The translations under genes and the position numbers were made by a program. DNA of 64,000 bases from Dyadobacter sp. CECT 9275 (GTDB lineage Bacteria > Bacteroidota > Bacteroidia > Cytophagales > Spirosomataceae), in the NCBI RefSeq assembly GCF_907164905.1, contig NZ_CAJRAF010000002.1:1240001-1304000 (forward strand). Direction: 5' to 3'. Within the stretch, counting starts at the first letter, position 1. Every line of letters starts with the position of its first letter. Positions 1-8,612 of this stretch are shown piece by piece. The notes below the pieces were generated by a model that worked only from the letters and a program-made list of their open reading frames with translations, ran no database searches and was not told the DNA's origin.

Positions 1-168
1 GATTATTGGGCAGAAGTGCAACACACAATGCTGGAAGTTGCTTCATTCCCGGATCAAAACCGAATGGACACCTTTGATTTCTTTCACCAGTACCGCGTGT
101 GGGAAAAAAGGGCGAAACAAAAAGTTGAACAATTAAGATCGAAGAGCAGTGGCAGACATAGAAAGTAA
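1..168 (+). CDS. Phage tail-region protein, 3' end only
   Basis: The window opens inside an open frame that reads 55 codons from base 1 to a TAA ending at 168. The tail is basic and charged (WEKRAKQKVEQLRSK). It overlaps the start of the tape-measure gene by 20 bases in another frame, an arrangement often seen between tail-assembly genes and the tape-measure gene. Gene order suggests a tail-assembly chaperone-like or head-tail protein, but too little is visible to name a family. Confidence 0.6.
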   Translation, partial: DYWAEVQHTMLEVASFPDQNRMDTFDFFHQYRVWEKRAKQKVEQLRSKSSGRHRK

Positions 169-3100
169 ATATGACCTGGACGTTTCCAGCCTGTTGAATA
201 AACTCAATCAGGTTGAAAACGCTTTTGGCGCCCATGAGGAGAAAATAAAAAAACTTGCCTCAATTGATCCATTCAAACAGGCATCAAAGGGTGCTGCAAC
301 TTTTGACAAAGAAATGTCAGAGGGAGTGCGCACCTATGCGATGAACGAAGAAGCCGCCAGGGGTTTGACCGGTGAGCTAAAACGTATCGGCGATGAGATG
401 GGAAAGGTCAACACCAAGAAAAAAGAGTTTGTAGCCGCTGATAAATACAAAGCCGTAAAAACAGAACTTTCCTCAGTAAAAGAAGAGCTCAAAAAGGTAA
501 ATAAAGAACTTGACGAGCAAGCCAACAAAGCAAAAGGAGCATCCGGTGGATTCGGCTCTATGTCAAAAGGAATCGGCATGATCAAAGGTGCTTTCCAGGC
601 TTTTATTGGTTTGCAGGCTGTTCAGTTCATTTATAATCTGGGAATGTCGGTTTTTAACACGACCGCTCAGTTTGAAAAATACAGTAAAGTTCTTGAAAAC
701 GCACTTGGTAGCCAGGATTTGGCGGAAATGAGCATGGAAGCTCTTAAAAAAATCGCCGCTGAAACTGCTTTCGGGCTGGATGAGTTGACGGAAGGTTATG
801 TGAAGATGGTAAATAGAGGCTTACGTCCATCCACCCAGGAGATTGTGAAACTAACCGATCTGGCGGCTTCTCAGGGGAAATCCTTTGATCAGTTGGTTGA
901 AGCTGTTTTGGATGCGCAGACCGGCGAGTTTGAGCGACTCAAAGAGTTTGGTATTAAAGCAAAAAAGACCGGAGATGATGTTTCACTGGCCTTCAAAGGG
1001 CAAACCGTAAAAGTAAAAGCCACCGAGAAAGCAATTTACGATGCGGTTATTGCAATGGGTGCTATGAACGGAGTAGCTGGCCAGAACGCGGAACTTATGG
1101 AAACCCTTGGAGGGAAAACCAGCAATTTGAGCGACAATATTGATAGCCTTGCCGTTAAGCTGGGTGATGTATTAATGCCCGTTTTTAACGGAGTTCTCAA
1201 CGGCTTGAATAATGGTGTTTCGGCATTGAGTTCTCTTTTGTCTTCTTTTACCAGGTGGGCCGGGATCACAGATGGCGTTGAAAGCTCTCTTGCTGATCTG
1301 AATGACCAGCAAAAAATAACGATCGATGCTGAGAAGAGATTAAACCCGCTTATCGCACGGTATGAAGAGTTGAAAGGGAAGACCAACCTCAATAAACAGG
1401 AACAGGAAGAACTCCGGAAAGTAATCGATGAGATTCAGAAGATCGTTCCAATGGCCGCCACCGCCTTTGATCAATACGGAAAGGCCCTGGACATCAACAA
1501 AGATAAAGTTGATGAATACATCAAAAAGAATCAGGGGTTAACCAAGGAAATGAAGCTCCTTGCCAATCAGAATATCACCAAAGAACTGGACGATTTAGGC
1601 AAAAAACAACTCGTTCTCATAAAGGAATTGAACCAGGGATATGAGGAAGTATATGTAAACGGAGTCAGGAGCGAACAGAAACTTACCAACGAGCAGATCG
1701 TTAAAAGACAAATTGCACTCAACGATATTAAAAATCAAACGATCAAACTCCGCCGGGCCTTGCGGGGATTGGATAGCGATTACGTGAGGCCAACCGGCGA
1801 ATTGCCGACAACGGGGGGTACATTAAGCAATGCGGCACCCGGGTTAAGTGACGCAGAAAAGAGAAAACTGGAAGAGGCTCTTAAAAAATACAATGAGGAG
1901 CGAATCAAACTTGAACAGGAATATGGGAAGGAAAGGCTCGAACTGCTCAAAGATGATGAGCTGAAATATATTGACGAAAAAGCCAAACTAGCCAAAAAGG
2001 AGATTGAGCTCGAAAGACAGAAATACCTGGCCATAAAACAGGCGGCAAAAGGCAAATCGGCAAAACTTTCCAGCAATGAAAATGCCATATTTGACGCCCG
2101 TAGCGGTTTCGTTGACGAAAAGGCAGAGATGGAGAAGCTTAAATTCATCAATGACAACGAAAAAGAAATTACCAAGATCCTTTCAAACGAATATCAGAAA
2201 CAGCTTCAAGAGGTTGAATATAAGTATGAAGAGCTTTTTAAAAAGGCCCAAAAATCCGGTATCGATATCGTAAAACTTGAAAAGCAGAAACAGAAGGAGA
2301 TTAAAGAAATCGAGCTTAATAACGCCCTGGGAAACCTGGATAAGGAGGCCAATATTAATATTCAGGGCTCCGAACTCGATGTTATTCAGGCTCAAATCGA
2401 TGGCCGGATTGATCTGGAATTAGAAGCCAGGAAAAAGATGCTGGAAATCGAAAAAATGTATAATGAGCAGAAAATTAAACTTATTGAAGAGTCCGGTACT
2501 GATGAGGAAAAGGCCCGAATTCTTCCACTTCTAAAAGCCAACAAGGAGATTGAAAAAGAAATAAATGATCTCAACAAAAGCATAAAAGGAATGACTTTCG
2601 ATCCAAACGCTTGGATTGAGAAAATATTTGGAAAGGACGGAGGGGAAGCCTTCAAAGATGCAGCAAAAAGCATTGGTAGTAGCATTAAAGAACTTTACGA
2701 CGCACAGGAGCAGCTTGTCCAAAAAAGAATCAGCCGGATAGAAGAAGAAATCAGCGCAAAAGAAGGCCAGGTAGCAAAAGAGCAGGAATTGAATGAGCAA
2801 GGCGTTGCCAATAACCTTTCGCTTCGTCAAAAGGAACTTGCTGAGCTGAAAAACGCCAGGGAAAGAGCGCTGGCTGATCAAAAAAGAATTCAGCGCGCCC
2901 AGCTGGTAATAGATACCGCTTCCCAGGTAAGCGCAATGATCACCGCAGCTTCCAAGGTGTTTGCCGGTTTTTCCAGCATACCGGTTGTGGGCGTAGGTTT
3001 GGGTATTGCCGCCGTTGCTTTGATGCTTGGCGCCTTTGCCGCTGCCAAAATAAAAGCATTTCAGTTGGTGAATCAGCAGAAAGCGGAGTACGAATTCGGC

Positions 3101-3520
3101 GGCCGAATTTCCGGCCGTCGTCACTCGGAAGGTGGTGAAGATGTAAACGTTGAAGACGGCGAATGGATCGTTAACCGGAAATCATCAGCAAAATATGATG
3201 GACTTTTGGAAGCGATCAACAAGGGAAATGATAAATTGGTAATGGATTATCTTGTCAGGGATCTTCTTGCCAACACTGGCGTTACCATTTCGGAGCCCGA
3301 ACGAGAGAAATCAATGCGGTTCCTGCAAGAATATAAAGCAGCGATGACCCGAAACGATGATGAGCTTGTAAATGAAATCAAGAATCTTAGAAGCGAACTG
3401 CAGGACATCAAAAAAGGGACCAACCGCATACCTAAAACTCAATTGGTAAATGTGGCACCAGGTAAATACGCTGAGATTTCGGATAGCGCGACGGTGATAC
3501 GGGATTTGGGGAATAGATAG
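149..3520 (+). CDS. Phage tail tape-measure protein
   Basis: This protein of 1123 residues should run through the tail tube and set tail length. It begins with GTG. The N-terminus is coiled coil with many Lys and Glu, followed by a hydrophobic stretch (about residues 145-175). A conserved tape-measure-like block follows (ALGSQDLAEMSMEAL, then AAETAFGLDELTEGYVKM). A long charged coiled coil occupies about 570-930. Near the C-terminus is an Ala/Gly-rich hydrophobic segment (about 935-975), then a FGGRISGRRHSEGGEDV block of the kind common at the ends of Bacteroidota tape-measure proteins. Length, coiled-coil content and position ahead of the tail-tip genes agree. It implies a long-tailed phage, most likely a siphovirus. 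Confidence 0.9.
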   Translation: MADIESKYDLDVSSLLNKLNQVENAFGAHEEKIKKLASIDPFKQASKGAATFDKEMSEGVRTYAMNEEAARGLTGELKRIGDEMGKVNTKKKEFVAADKYKAVKTELSSVKEELKKVNKELDEQANKAKGASGGFGSMSKGIGMIKGAFQAFIGLQAVQFIYNLGMSVFNTTAQFEKYSKVLENALGSQDLAEMSMEALKKIAAETAFGLDELTEGYVKMVNRGLRPSTQEIVKLTDLAASQGKSFDQLVEAVLDAQTGEFERLKEFGIKAKKTGDDVSLAFKGQTVKVKATEKAIYDAVIAMGAMNGVAGQNAELMETLGGKTSNLSDNIDSLAVKLGDVLMPVFNGVLNGLNNGVSALSSLLSSFTRWAGITDGVESSLADLNDQQKITIDAEKRLNPLIARYEELKGKTNLNKQEQEELRKVIDEIQKIVPMAATAFDQYGKALDINKDKVDEYIKKNQGLTKEMKLLANQNITKELDDLGKKQLVLIKELNQGYEEVYVNGVRSEQKLTNEQIVKRQIALNDIKNQTIKLRRALRGLDSDYVRPTGELPTTGGTLSNAAPGLSDAEKRKLEEALKKYNEERIKLEQEYGKERLELLKDDELKYIDEKAKLAKKEIELERQKYLAIKQAAKGKSAKLSSNENAIFDARSGFVDEKAEMEKLKFINDNEKEITKILSNEYQKQLQEVEYKYEELFKKAQKSGIDIVKLEKQKQKEIKEIELNNALGNLDKEANINIQGSELDVIQAQIDGRIDLELEARKKMLEIEKMYNEQKIKLIEESGTDEEKARILPLLKANKEIEKEINDLNKSIKGMTFDPNAWIEKIFGKDGGEAFKDAAKSIGSSIKELYDAQEQLVQKRISRIEEEISAKEGQVAKEQELNEQGVANNLSLRQKELAELKNARERALADQKRIQRAQLVIDTASQVSAMITAASKVFAGFSSIPVVGVGLGIAAVALMLGAFAAAKIKAFQLVNQQKAEYEFGGRISGRRHSEGGEDVNVEDGEWIVNRKSSAKYDGLLEAINKGNDKLVMDYLVRDLLANTGVTISEPEREKSMRFLQEYKAAMTRNDDELVNEIKNLRSELQDIKKGTNRIPKTQLVNVAPGKYAEISDSATVIRDLGNR

Positions 3521-3523
3521 GTA

Positions 3524-3781
3524 CTATCTCCTGTAACACTTTATACTCATTGTTTCATTTGGATTTGCTGGCTTCCAAGCTGCAATAAGCTGTTCTTTTA
3601 TTTTGTCAATCTGCTTATTGGTGAATTTACAATGTTCTGTTTTGATCTTTGTGCCAGGATCATCCCTTGAAACAGTAATATATTGAACGCAGTCCCAGCA
3701 AAATTTCTTTTGAGGCACTGGTAATGAGTTGTCGCAGGAAACAATTAGGGTGATAATTAAAATGCAGGATAGTTTTTTCAT
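3524..3781 (-). CDS. Small phage-borne lipoprotein (probable moron)
   Basis: An 85-residue protein with a short basic start, a hydrophobic core and a lipobox-like IVSC at about residues 13-16, so it should be exported and lipid-anchored. The mature part has three further Cys (CWDC and a C-terminal C) and no recognisable domain. It lies on the minus strand between two plus-strand tail genes, only 3 bases after the tape-measure stop, which is typical of a moron expressed from the lysogen. Prophage lipoproteins of this kind sometimes block superinfection, but that role is only inferred from position and export signal. Confidence 0.65.
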   Translation of the reverse strand: MKKLSCILIITLIVSCDNSLPVPQKKFCWDCVQYITVSRDDPGTKIKTEHCKFTNKQIDKIKEQLIAAWKPANPNETMSIKCYRR

Positions 3782-3848
3782 GTCAGGGTTGTTGATAAAC
3801 CAAAGGGTTACGAAATGTAACCCTTTCTAATGTATTTACAAAAATTTG

Positions 3849-4124
3849 TTATTTACCGGCTTTACCACGAAAGACAACCCTAAATACCTTTGACCAAAAA
3901 CTTTCCTTTTTAACCTTGATAACCCTCAGTTTTACAGAGAAATTCTGTCGACTTCTAACAACAAAAATTCGATCTACAATACGGTACTCGAACCTATCGA
4001 AGGTATAGCGCCGCAGATTATCAGAAGCTATCAAGTCGCCTACCTGTGGTATTATCTCATAATTAGTTTCATAGCTGCAGTCAACGCCAGGTTCTTCAAT
4101 TCCTTCGACCCAAATAGATATCAT
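3849..4124 (-). CDS. Small hypothetical protein in the prophage moron pair
   Basis: A 91-residue protein starting at ATG 4124. The first 60 residues look like a small beta-rich domain (SIWVEGIEEPGVD, YEIIPQVGDLI, FEYRIVDRIFVV) and the C-terminus is strongly basic (KVKKESFWSKVFRVVFRGKAGK-like). No signal peptide is seen. It shares strand and spacing (67 bases) with the lipoprotein gene at 3524-3781, so the two are probably co-transcribed against the tail genes. I do not recognise a family. Confidence 0.5.
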   Translation of the reverse strand: MISIWVEGIEEPGVDCSYETNYEIIPQVGDLIASDNLRRYTFDRFEYRIVDRIFVVRSRQNFSVKLRVIKVKKESFWSKVFRVVFRGKAGK

Positions 4125-4159
4125 AAGATTCAGTTTTATTTCTAAGCAAATTTAGCGTT

Positions 4160-4194
4160 ATTTATTTCGTTTTTATTTCATTTAGAATAATTTT
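4160..4194 (+). repeat. AT-rich direct repeat, copy 1, before a tail gene
   Basis: Bases 4167-4193 are identical to 12689-12715, and the match extends leftward to 4160 and 12682 with one mismatch. It ends two bases before the GTG start of the tail gene at 4196. It could be a late-gene promoter, a translation-enhancing leader, or the scar of a gene-insertion event. Both copies lie between module blocks of the tail region. Confidence 0.6.
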
Positions 4195-4195
4195 C

Positions 4196-6016
4196 GTGTC
4201 CTACATCTATCACCTCGAATACGCGACCAGAACGAAGGTTATCCAGCCTCAAAGCGTTGGCAAAATAGTTGTTGCCCGTGAGCAGGACGAAGCGTTTTTC
4301 CGTGAAAAAATGAATGGATCGGTGGTAGTGGTCGGTGAAGATTATGATTTTCTCAGGGATGCCGAATTCTTCGCCCTTGAATGTTGCCAGGAAATCACCT
4401 TTCTGATAGAGCGCACTTGCGGAACAACGAAAGAATTATTCTGGGAGGGCTATTTTACGCTATATGACATTGAATGGGATTTGGATAACAGGACCGCGAC
4501 AATAAAAAAGGTAAATGTCCGGGATCGTTACAATGTGATATTCTCCAACTGGCACAAAGAAGTTAACTGGTTTGGATACATTCCACCACACCGGCCCGCC
4601 GCAACATACCCTTCTGTTCATCCACTTGTCAGATTCAATAATACCACTCTTGGCTCGCCTGAGTACAATCCAAGCGGATCAACAACATGGACGAGAGGGT
4701 TCTATTTTAATTACGCAATCCTTTTTTTAGTAAAAGAAACACTGAAAGAAACCGGAGCCGAGGCATATTCAGATATCACAGAGGCGCAAATGTCCCAGTT
4801 TCTCACAGCTGAAACCAATCCGGTAAACGGGAAAAGCAACTTTTTGAAAGACGTGATTCTAATGCACATTTCAGATGCAAAAAGACCTGGATCTACCGAA
4901 TGGGCCGATACCGGGATTGTAACCCTAAAAGAGGTTTTGGCTGATCTAAAATCGCTATACAATGCATACTGGTTTGTAGATGATGACGGCCATTTCCGGA
5001 TTGAGCATCTGAGCTTTTTTTCAAACTTTTCGTACACGCCGCCTGGCATAACGCTGGACTTGACAGAAGTAAGGTTTAAAGATGCGATGAAGGGTACAAA
5101 TCAGTATTCATACCAAACAGAACTTTTGAAGGGCCGGGAAGGCGTTGAACAAACAATCAGCGCTGCAGGCTACGAAGCAAAATCTGAAGTTTGGACGCAG
5201 TTCGCAAACCCGAGCAGTCCCGAGTTTTCCGGTGCTTACATGGTTTATGGCGAAAGCTGTGTCCCGCGTGATGATAAAGGAGAGGCGTCTACTGAATTCA
5301 AAATCATCAACCTGTTCACAACTGATTGGAGGACCGTGACCTTTAAGCCAGACACAGTGCCAGATCAGGGATGGGTATTAGTTCATGTTACCAATTTTCT
5401 AGCCGAGGACGGCGTGAATTATGGATGGTGCCCCGTGTCTGGGGATCGATATATAAACGGCGACCTGTCAATGACCAGGCTCTACTTTGAGTTCGGCCGA
5501 ACAGATCTAAGCTTCAATTATGGCATGTTCTCATGGCAAAAAGAACAACCCAAGCTTGTTGATCCGGAATCAAACTACATCACCGAAAGACCACTGAAGG
5601 CACGGACCGTTAAACGGGTAAAAACCTTCAAAGCGATTGAACTGGATATGTGCTGCGGCGATGATTACGACTTTTCAGGCTTCATAAAACATCCGCTTGA
5701 CGATAATTGCGTGGTAGAGCAGCTCGAATACGACACTGAGCAGCAGATTGTTACCATGACCGTGAAATCTGCCAATGAGTGCACAGATATTCCTTTTCCG
5801 GACTACGAAGAAATACTCGAACCAAATCCAGATTGTCCGCTCGAAGGCCAGTTATTAAGAACTGAGCAGACCCGCAGGTACAGCGCTCATACCGCAATTA
5901 ATTACGTGTACATCACTGAATTTACTGATTACTACGCCGATGGAGAATGCGGAGAATATACAAAAACCAGGGAGACGCGCACAGTGTCGCCTAAAAGAAC
6001 AAACGGGCCCAGATAA
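4196..6016 (+). CDS. Phage tail/baseplate structural protein
   Basis: A 606-residue protein beginning with GTG directly after the AT-rich repeat. It is the first large gene after the tape measure, where tail-tip (distal tail or tail-associated) proteins usually lie. The sequence is rich in beta strands and aromatic residues, with a block LKEVLADLKSLYNAYWFVDD near residue 250 that resembles proteins at the same place in other Bacteroidota prophages. The C-terminal part has several Cys. No enzymatic motif is seen. The stop codon overlaps the next start (TAATG), indicating translational coupling. Confidence 0.7.
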   Translation: MSYIYHLEYATRTKVIQPQSVGKIVVAREQDEAFFREKMNGSVVVVGEDYDFLRDAEFFALECCQEITFLIERTCGTTKELFWEGYFTLYDIEWDLDNRTATIKKVNVRDRYNVIFSNWHKEVNWFGYIPPHRPAATYPSVHPLVRFNNTTLGSPEYNPSGSTTWTRGFYFNYAILFLVKETLKETGAEAYSDITEAQMSQFLTAETNPVNGKSNFLKDVILMHISDAKRPGSTEWADTGIVTLKEVLADLKSLYNAYWFVDDDGHFRIEHLSFFSNFSYTPPGITLDLTEVRFKDAMKGTNQYSYQTELLKGREGVEQTISAAGYEAKSEVWTQFANPSSPEFSGAYMVYGESCVPRDDKGEASTEFKIINLFTTDWRTVTFKPDTVPDQGWVLVHVTNFLAEDGVNYGWCPVSGDRYINGDLSMTRLYFEFGRTDLSFNYGMFSWQKEQPKLVDPESNYITERPLKARTVKRVKTFKAIELDMCCGDDYDFSGFIKHPLDDNCVVEQLEYDTEQQIVTMTVKSANECTDIPFPDYEEILEPNPDCPLEGQLLRTEQTRRYSAHTAINYVYITEFTDYYADGECGEYTKTRETRTVSPKRTNGPR

Positions 6017-8610
6017 TGAATAATCTATTACATTCTCTTCCATTTCAGCAGGACGCCAAGCGTCTTTCATCCTGCTATTGCGAGGGACAGGGTTTTGATC
6101 CGCCGTCTTTTAAGCTTTATTCAGAGGCCGACCGGCTTCCTACATTTTCAATACGACTTCCGCCCATAGGTGAAGAGCCAGACTTGACCTATGCAAACGA
6201 GTGTATCCATATTTCGTACTGCGACGGGTCGCCAGCGCAAAGTCTGACCATGGAAGAAGCTGGCGTGCAGATTTATAAGGATAGCGCTTCTTACTACATC
6301 GTTTACAAAGGAGATCGTATACCAACACTCGGCCTGGAATGTGGTAAATGTTTCCGTATGCGGATCATGAATTACTATTCCGAAGTTTTTTGGGTTACGC
6401 AGACGCCAGAGGCAAAAATTAAGATTGAGTTTTCTAACAATGGCCAACAACTCGGAGACGTACCATATCAGAGTTTTATTGTTCAAAAACTGCTCATAGA
6501 TGGCGAAATCTGCTCATTAGATGCAGATCTTTTTGAGAATCGCAAAACTGAAAACAGCGGGAAAGAAACAATCTCCTATCAGCGGCTTACTTACCGGAAA
6601 AAGCTTACGATTTATGCGGCCCCTGATTTTATTTCTCAGTTGCTCGCTTCGGCTCCGATGCATGACGGCTTCAAAGTTTCGCAGGGAGCAGAAGAAATAA
6701 TTGCATTAAAAAAACGGGTAAAGGTTGATCAGACCCAGAACGGATGCTGCGATTATGACATTGAGGTGACGCTACCTTACAAAGATTCCGAAATCATTGG
6801 TGGCGTTTGTCAATCCGATACCGACCCGACTTTGGTTTTGGTTGATATTCCCGAAGACCTACCAGATAGTTGTGAAGTAGATGACGAATGGACCGCCACA
6901 AGTGAGGTGATGTGTTTGAAGTTTGGCCAGGTGCCGCCGCCTATTGATCCGCCTATCACCCCGGTCGGTACGCCACCAGTTGGAACAACACACCCGCCAG
7001 AGGGCCGGGTGCTTACAAACATCACCCTTACGGTTTCCTGTACCAACCCATGGATTAGCGGCGGGATTAAATACAAGAAAAAAATCACCAAAACAATTGC
7101 AGACGGAGAAGGAGGGTTTACGACCGAGTTGAGCTTTGCTGAGCCGTGCGATCTTGTTATTGTGACTCACTCTGTTTCAAGTCCGCAGTGCGAAGCAGGT
7201 TTGCCACCCGCCGGAACACCACCGGTTGGAACCCCGCCTGTGGGTACGCCTCCTGTTGGTACTCCGCCAGTCGGAACCCCACCAGTTGGAACGTCTCCAA
7301 CCGAAAAATACCAATTAGTTTTAGGCACAACCGGGTCCGGGTTTGACGCGTCCGCAACGCATGGCATAGCGCCGGAATGGGTTGAAAGGATTGAAGCGTT
7401 CAACTATTCATGGGGATGGGGAATTACAGGAGTTGCGGTATGGGTGCCATGGGATAACTGGGAGCCGACAGCTGGAAATTTTCAGACCGCAGCAATGAAC
7501 CGCGTGATTTCGTATTTAAATGCCAGAAACCTTGACCTTCATATTGTTTTCATTGCACGAAGGACGGAAGGAGACGGATTTATTACCAGCGATGAAACGG
7601 TTAAGGGAAGCGACGGAACCGTTTGCAAAGAAGGCCCAACCGGAATCTATCCGTCATACGGCTGCGTAAGAACCAACGCTTTAATCTATACGGCTGTTGC
7701 CGCATTGGTGAACGTTGTCAAAACATATTCTCGCGCCGGAGTAATGACATTAGGTGGCGGAACAACCGGGGAATTTGTAAACCACGTATTTAACGGAGAG
7801 GATCATAGGGAACTTGGAGATTTCTGCACAGACAGCCTTACCCGTTTCAATACATGGTGCACAACAAGGGGACTCGCTTCGGCTGGAACCCCTCCTATTA
7901 TTCAGGGAACCGGCATAGATTGGCCGCATCCTGACTGGGGAGACGCAAGAGGTGTCGAATTCGGAAGATTCCTTTCTTACTGCCAAAAAAAGTACTACAA
8001 AAATTTCTGCGATGCGGTTAAGTCCGTGTCGTCACTCAAGTGCATTTATTTCTATGCAGCCGCAGCAAACAGCCAATTAGCCGCAACCAGCAACGCTAAC
8101 ATGAATTACATCGCCGCGCCCGGTGACGGAATGTATGGATCAGAGGGCGACGGATTGTACGGACATGACGGCAAGGTTCTTTGCAACTCGGTCAATATTG
8201 GCACAATGCCAAACGGTATCAGTTGCGTTGAATTCGACCCGGATGATTTAAGCACCTGGCGGTATGATCACGGAACTACGCCTCCCTACTGTAATGGGAA
8301 TTTGAATTACGGAATCATGAAAAGTTCCATGGAAAATCTATACGCGAAGGGTTGTATGATTATTCACTGGGCAATGTCCTTTTGCCCGTCGGAAATAGCC
8401 GGAATGTCCGAAGCATTGCAGCAACTAAAAGTAAGCTATATCGGGAAAACATACGTTCGACCTACATTGAACGGGGCAAACACTGTTGAAGTTGAAGTCA
8501 CTGCAAAGTATCGGGCAGGAACAAATCTGAACGACGGAATTGATGCAAGCACAAAGTATATCAAGTACACTGATAATGATTTTTGGGGCGGAGTAAACCC
8601 ACCAGCATAG
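6016..8610 (+). CDS. Tail protein fused to a TIM-barrel glycosidase-like domain
   Basis: An 864-residue protein. Residues 1-300 form a Cys-containing structural domain. Two Pro-rich linkers follow (about 305-330, and the PPVGT repeats at 397-426) on either side of a small beta domain. From about 430 to 770 it looks like a clan GH-A glycosidase barrel: a WVPWDNWEPTAGNF block near residue 475, AMNRVISYLNARNLDLHIVF as a helix-strand pair, then TLGGGTTGEF with Glu586 where GH-A enzymes carry the acid/base, and a WAMSFCPSEIAG block near the end. I infer a receptor-binding or depolymerase tail protein acting on host surface glycans. The catalytic nucleophile could not be placed with confidence. Confidence 0.65.
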   Translation: MNNLLHSLPFQQDAKRLSSCYCEGQGFDPPSFKLYSEADRLPTFSIRLPPIGEEPDLTYANECIHISYCDGSPAQSLTMEEAGVQIYKDSASYYIVYKGDRIPTLGLECGKCFRMRIMNYYSEVFWVTQTPEAKIKIEFSNNGQQLGDVPYQSFIVQKLLIDGEICSLDADLFENRKTENSGKETISYQRLTYRKKLTIYAAPDFISQLLASAPMHDGFKVSQGAEEIIALKKRVKVDQTQNGCCDYDIEVTLPYKDSEIIGGVCQSDTDPTLVLVDIPEDLPDSCEVDDEWTATSEVMCLKFGQVPPPIDPPITPVGTPPVGTTHPPEGRVLTNITLTVSCTNPWISGGIKYKKKITKTIADGEGGFTTELSFAEPCDLVIVTHSVSSPQCEAGLPPAGTPPVGTPPVGTPPVGTPPVGTPPVGTSPTEKYQLVLGTTGSGFDASATHGIAPEWVERIEAFNYSWGWGITGVAVWVPWDNWEPTAGNFQTAAMNRVISYLNARNLDLHIVFIARRTEGDGFITSDETVKGSDGTVCKEGPTGIYPSYGCVRTNALIYTAVAALVNVVKTYSRAGVMTLGGGTTGEFVNHVFNGEDHRELGDFCTDSLTRFNTWCTTRGLASAGTPPIIQGTGIDWPHPDWGDARGVEFGRFLSYCQKKYYKNFCDAVKSVSSLKCIYFYAAAANSQLAATSNANMNYIAAPGDGMYGSEGDGLYGHDGKVLCNSVNIGTMPNGISCVEFDPDDLSTWRYDHGTTPPYCNGNLNYGIMKSSMENLYAKGCMIIHWAMSFCPSEIAGMSEALQQLKVSYIGKTYVRPTLNGANTVEVEVTAKYRAGTNLNDGIDASTKYIKYTDNDFWGGVNPPA
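7204..7293 (+). repeat. Six tandem 15-base units encoding PP(V/A)GT
   Basis: Six in-frame 15-base units encode PPAGT followed by five PPVGT, the flexible linker before the glycosidase-like domain. Units differ at most third codon positions (for example CCACCGGTTGGAACC versus CCGCCTGTGGGTACG) while the peptide is unchanged. A related PVGTPPVGT stretch occurs earlier, near 6961-6985. Confidence 0.9.
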
Positions 8611-8612
8611 CC

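Noticed and set aside
2531..3124. 197-codon minus-strand frame within the tape-measure gene
   Set aside because: Antisense shadow; the tape-measure protein is coherent through the whole region.
7157..7403. Minus-strand frames rich in Gly, Val, Pro and Thr
   Set aside because: They are the mirror of the PPVGT repeats in the tail gene; the plus-strand protein is continuous and domain-bearing.
8583..8612. TTG start ten codons before ATG 8613
   Set aside because: It overlaps the preceding gene's end and adds unlike residues; the ATG is correctly spaced after the stop.
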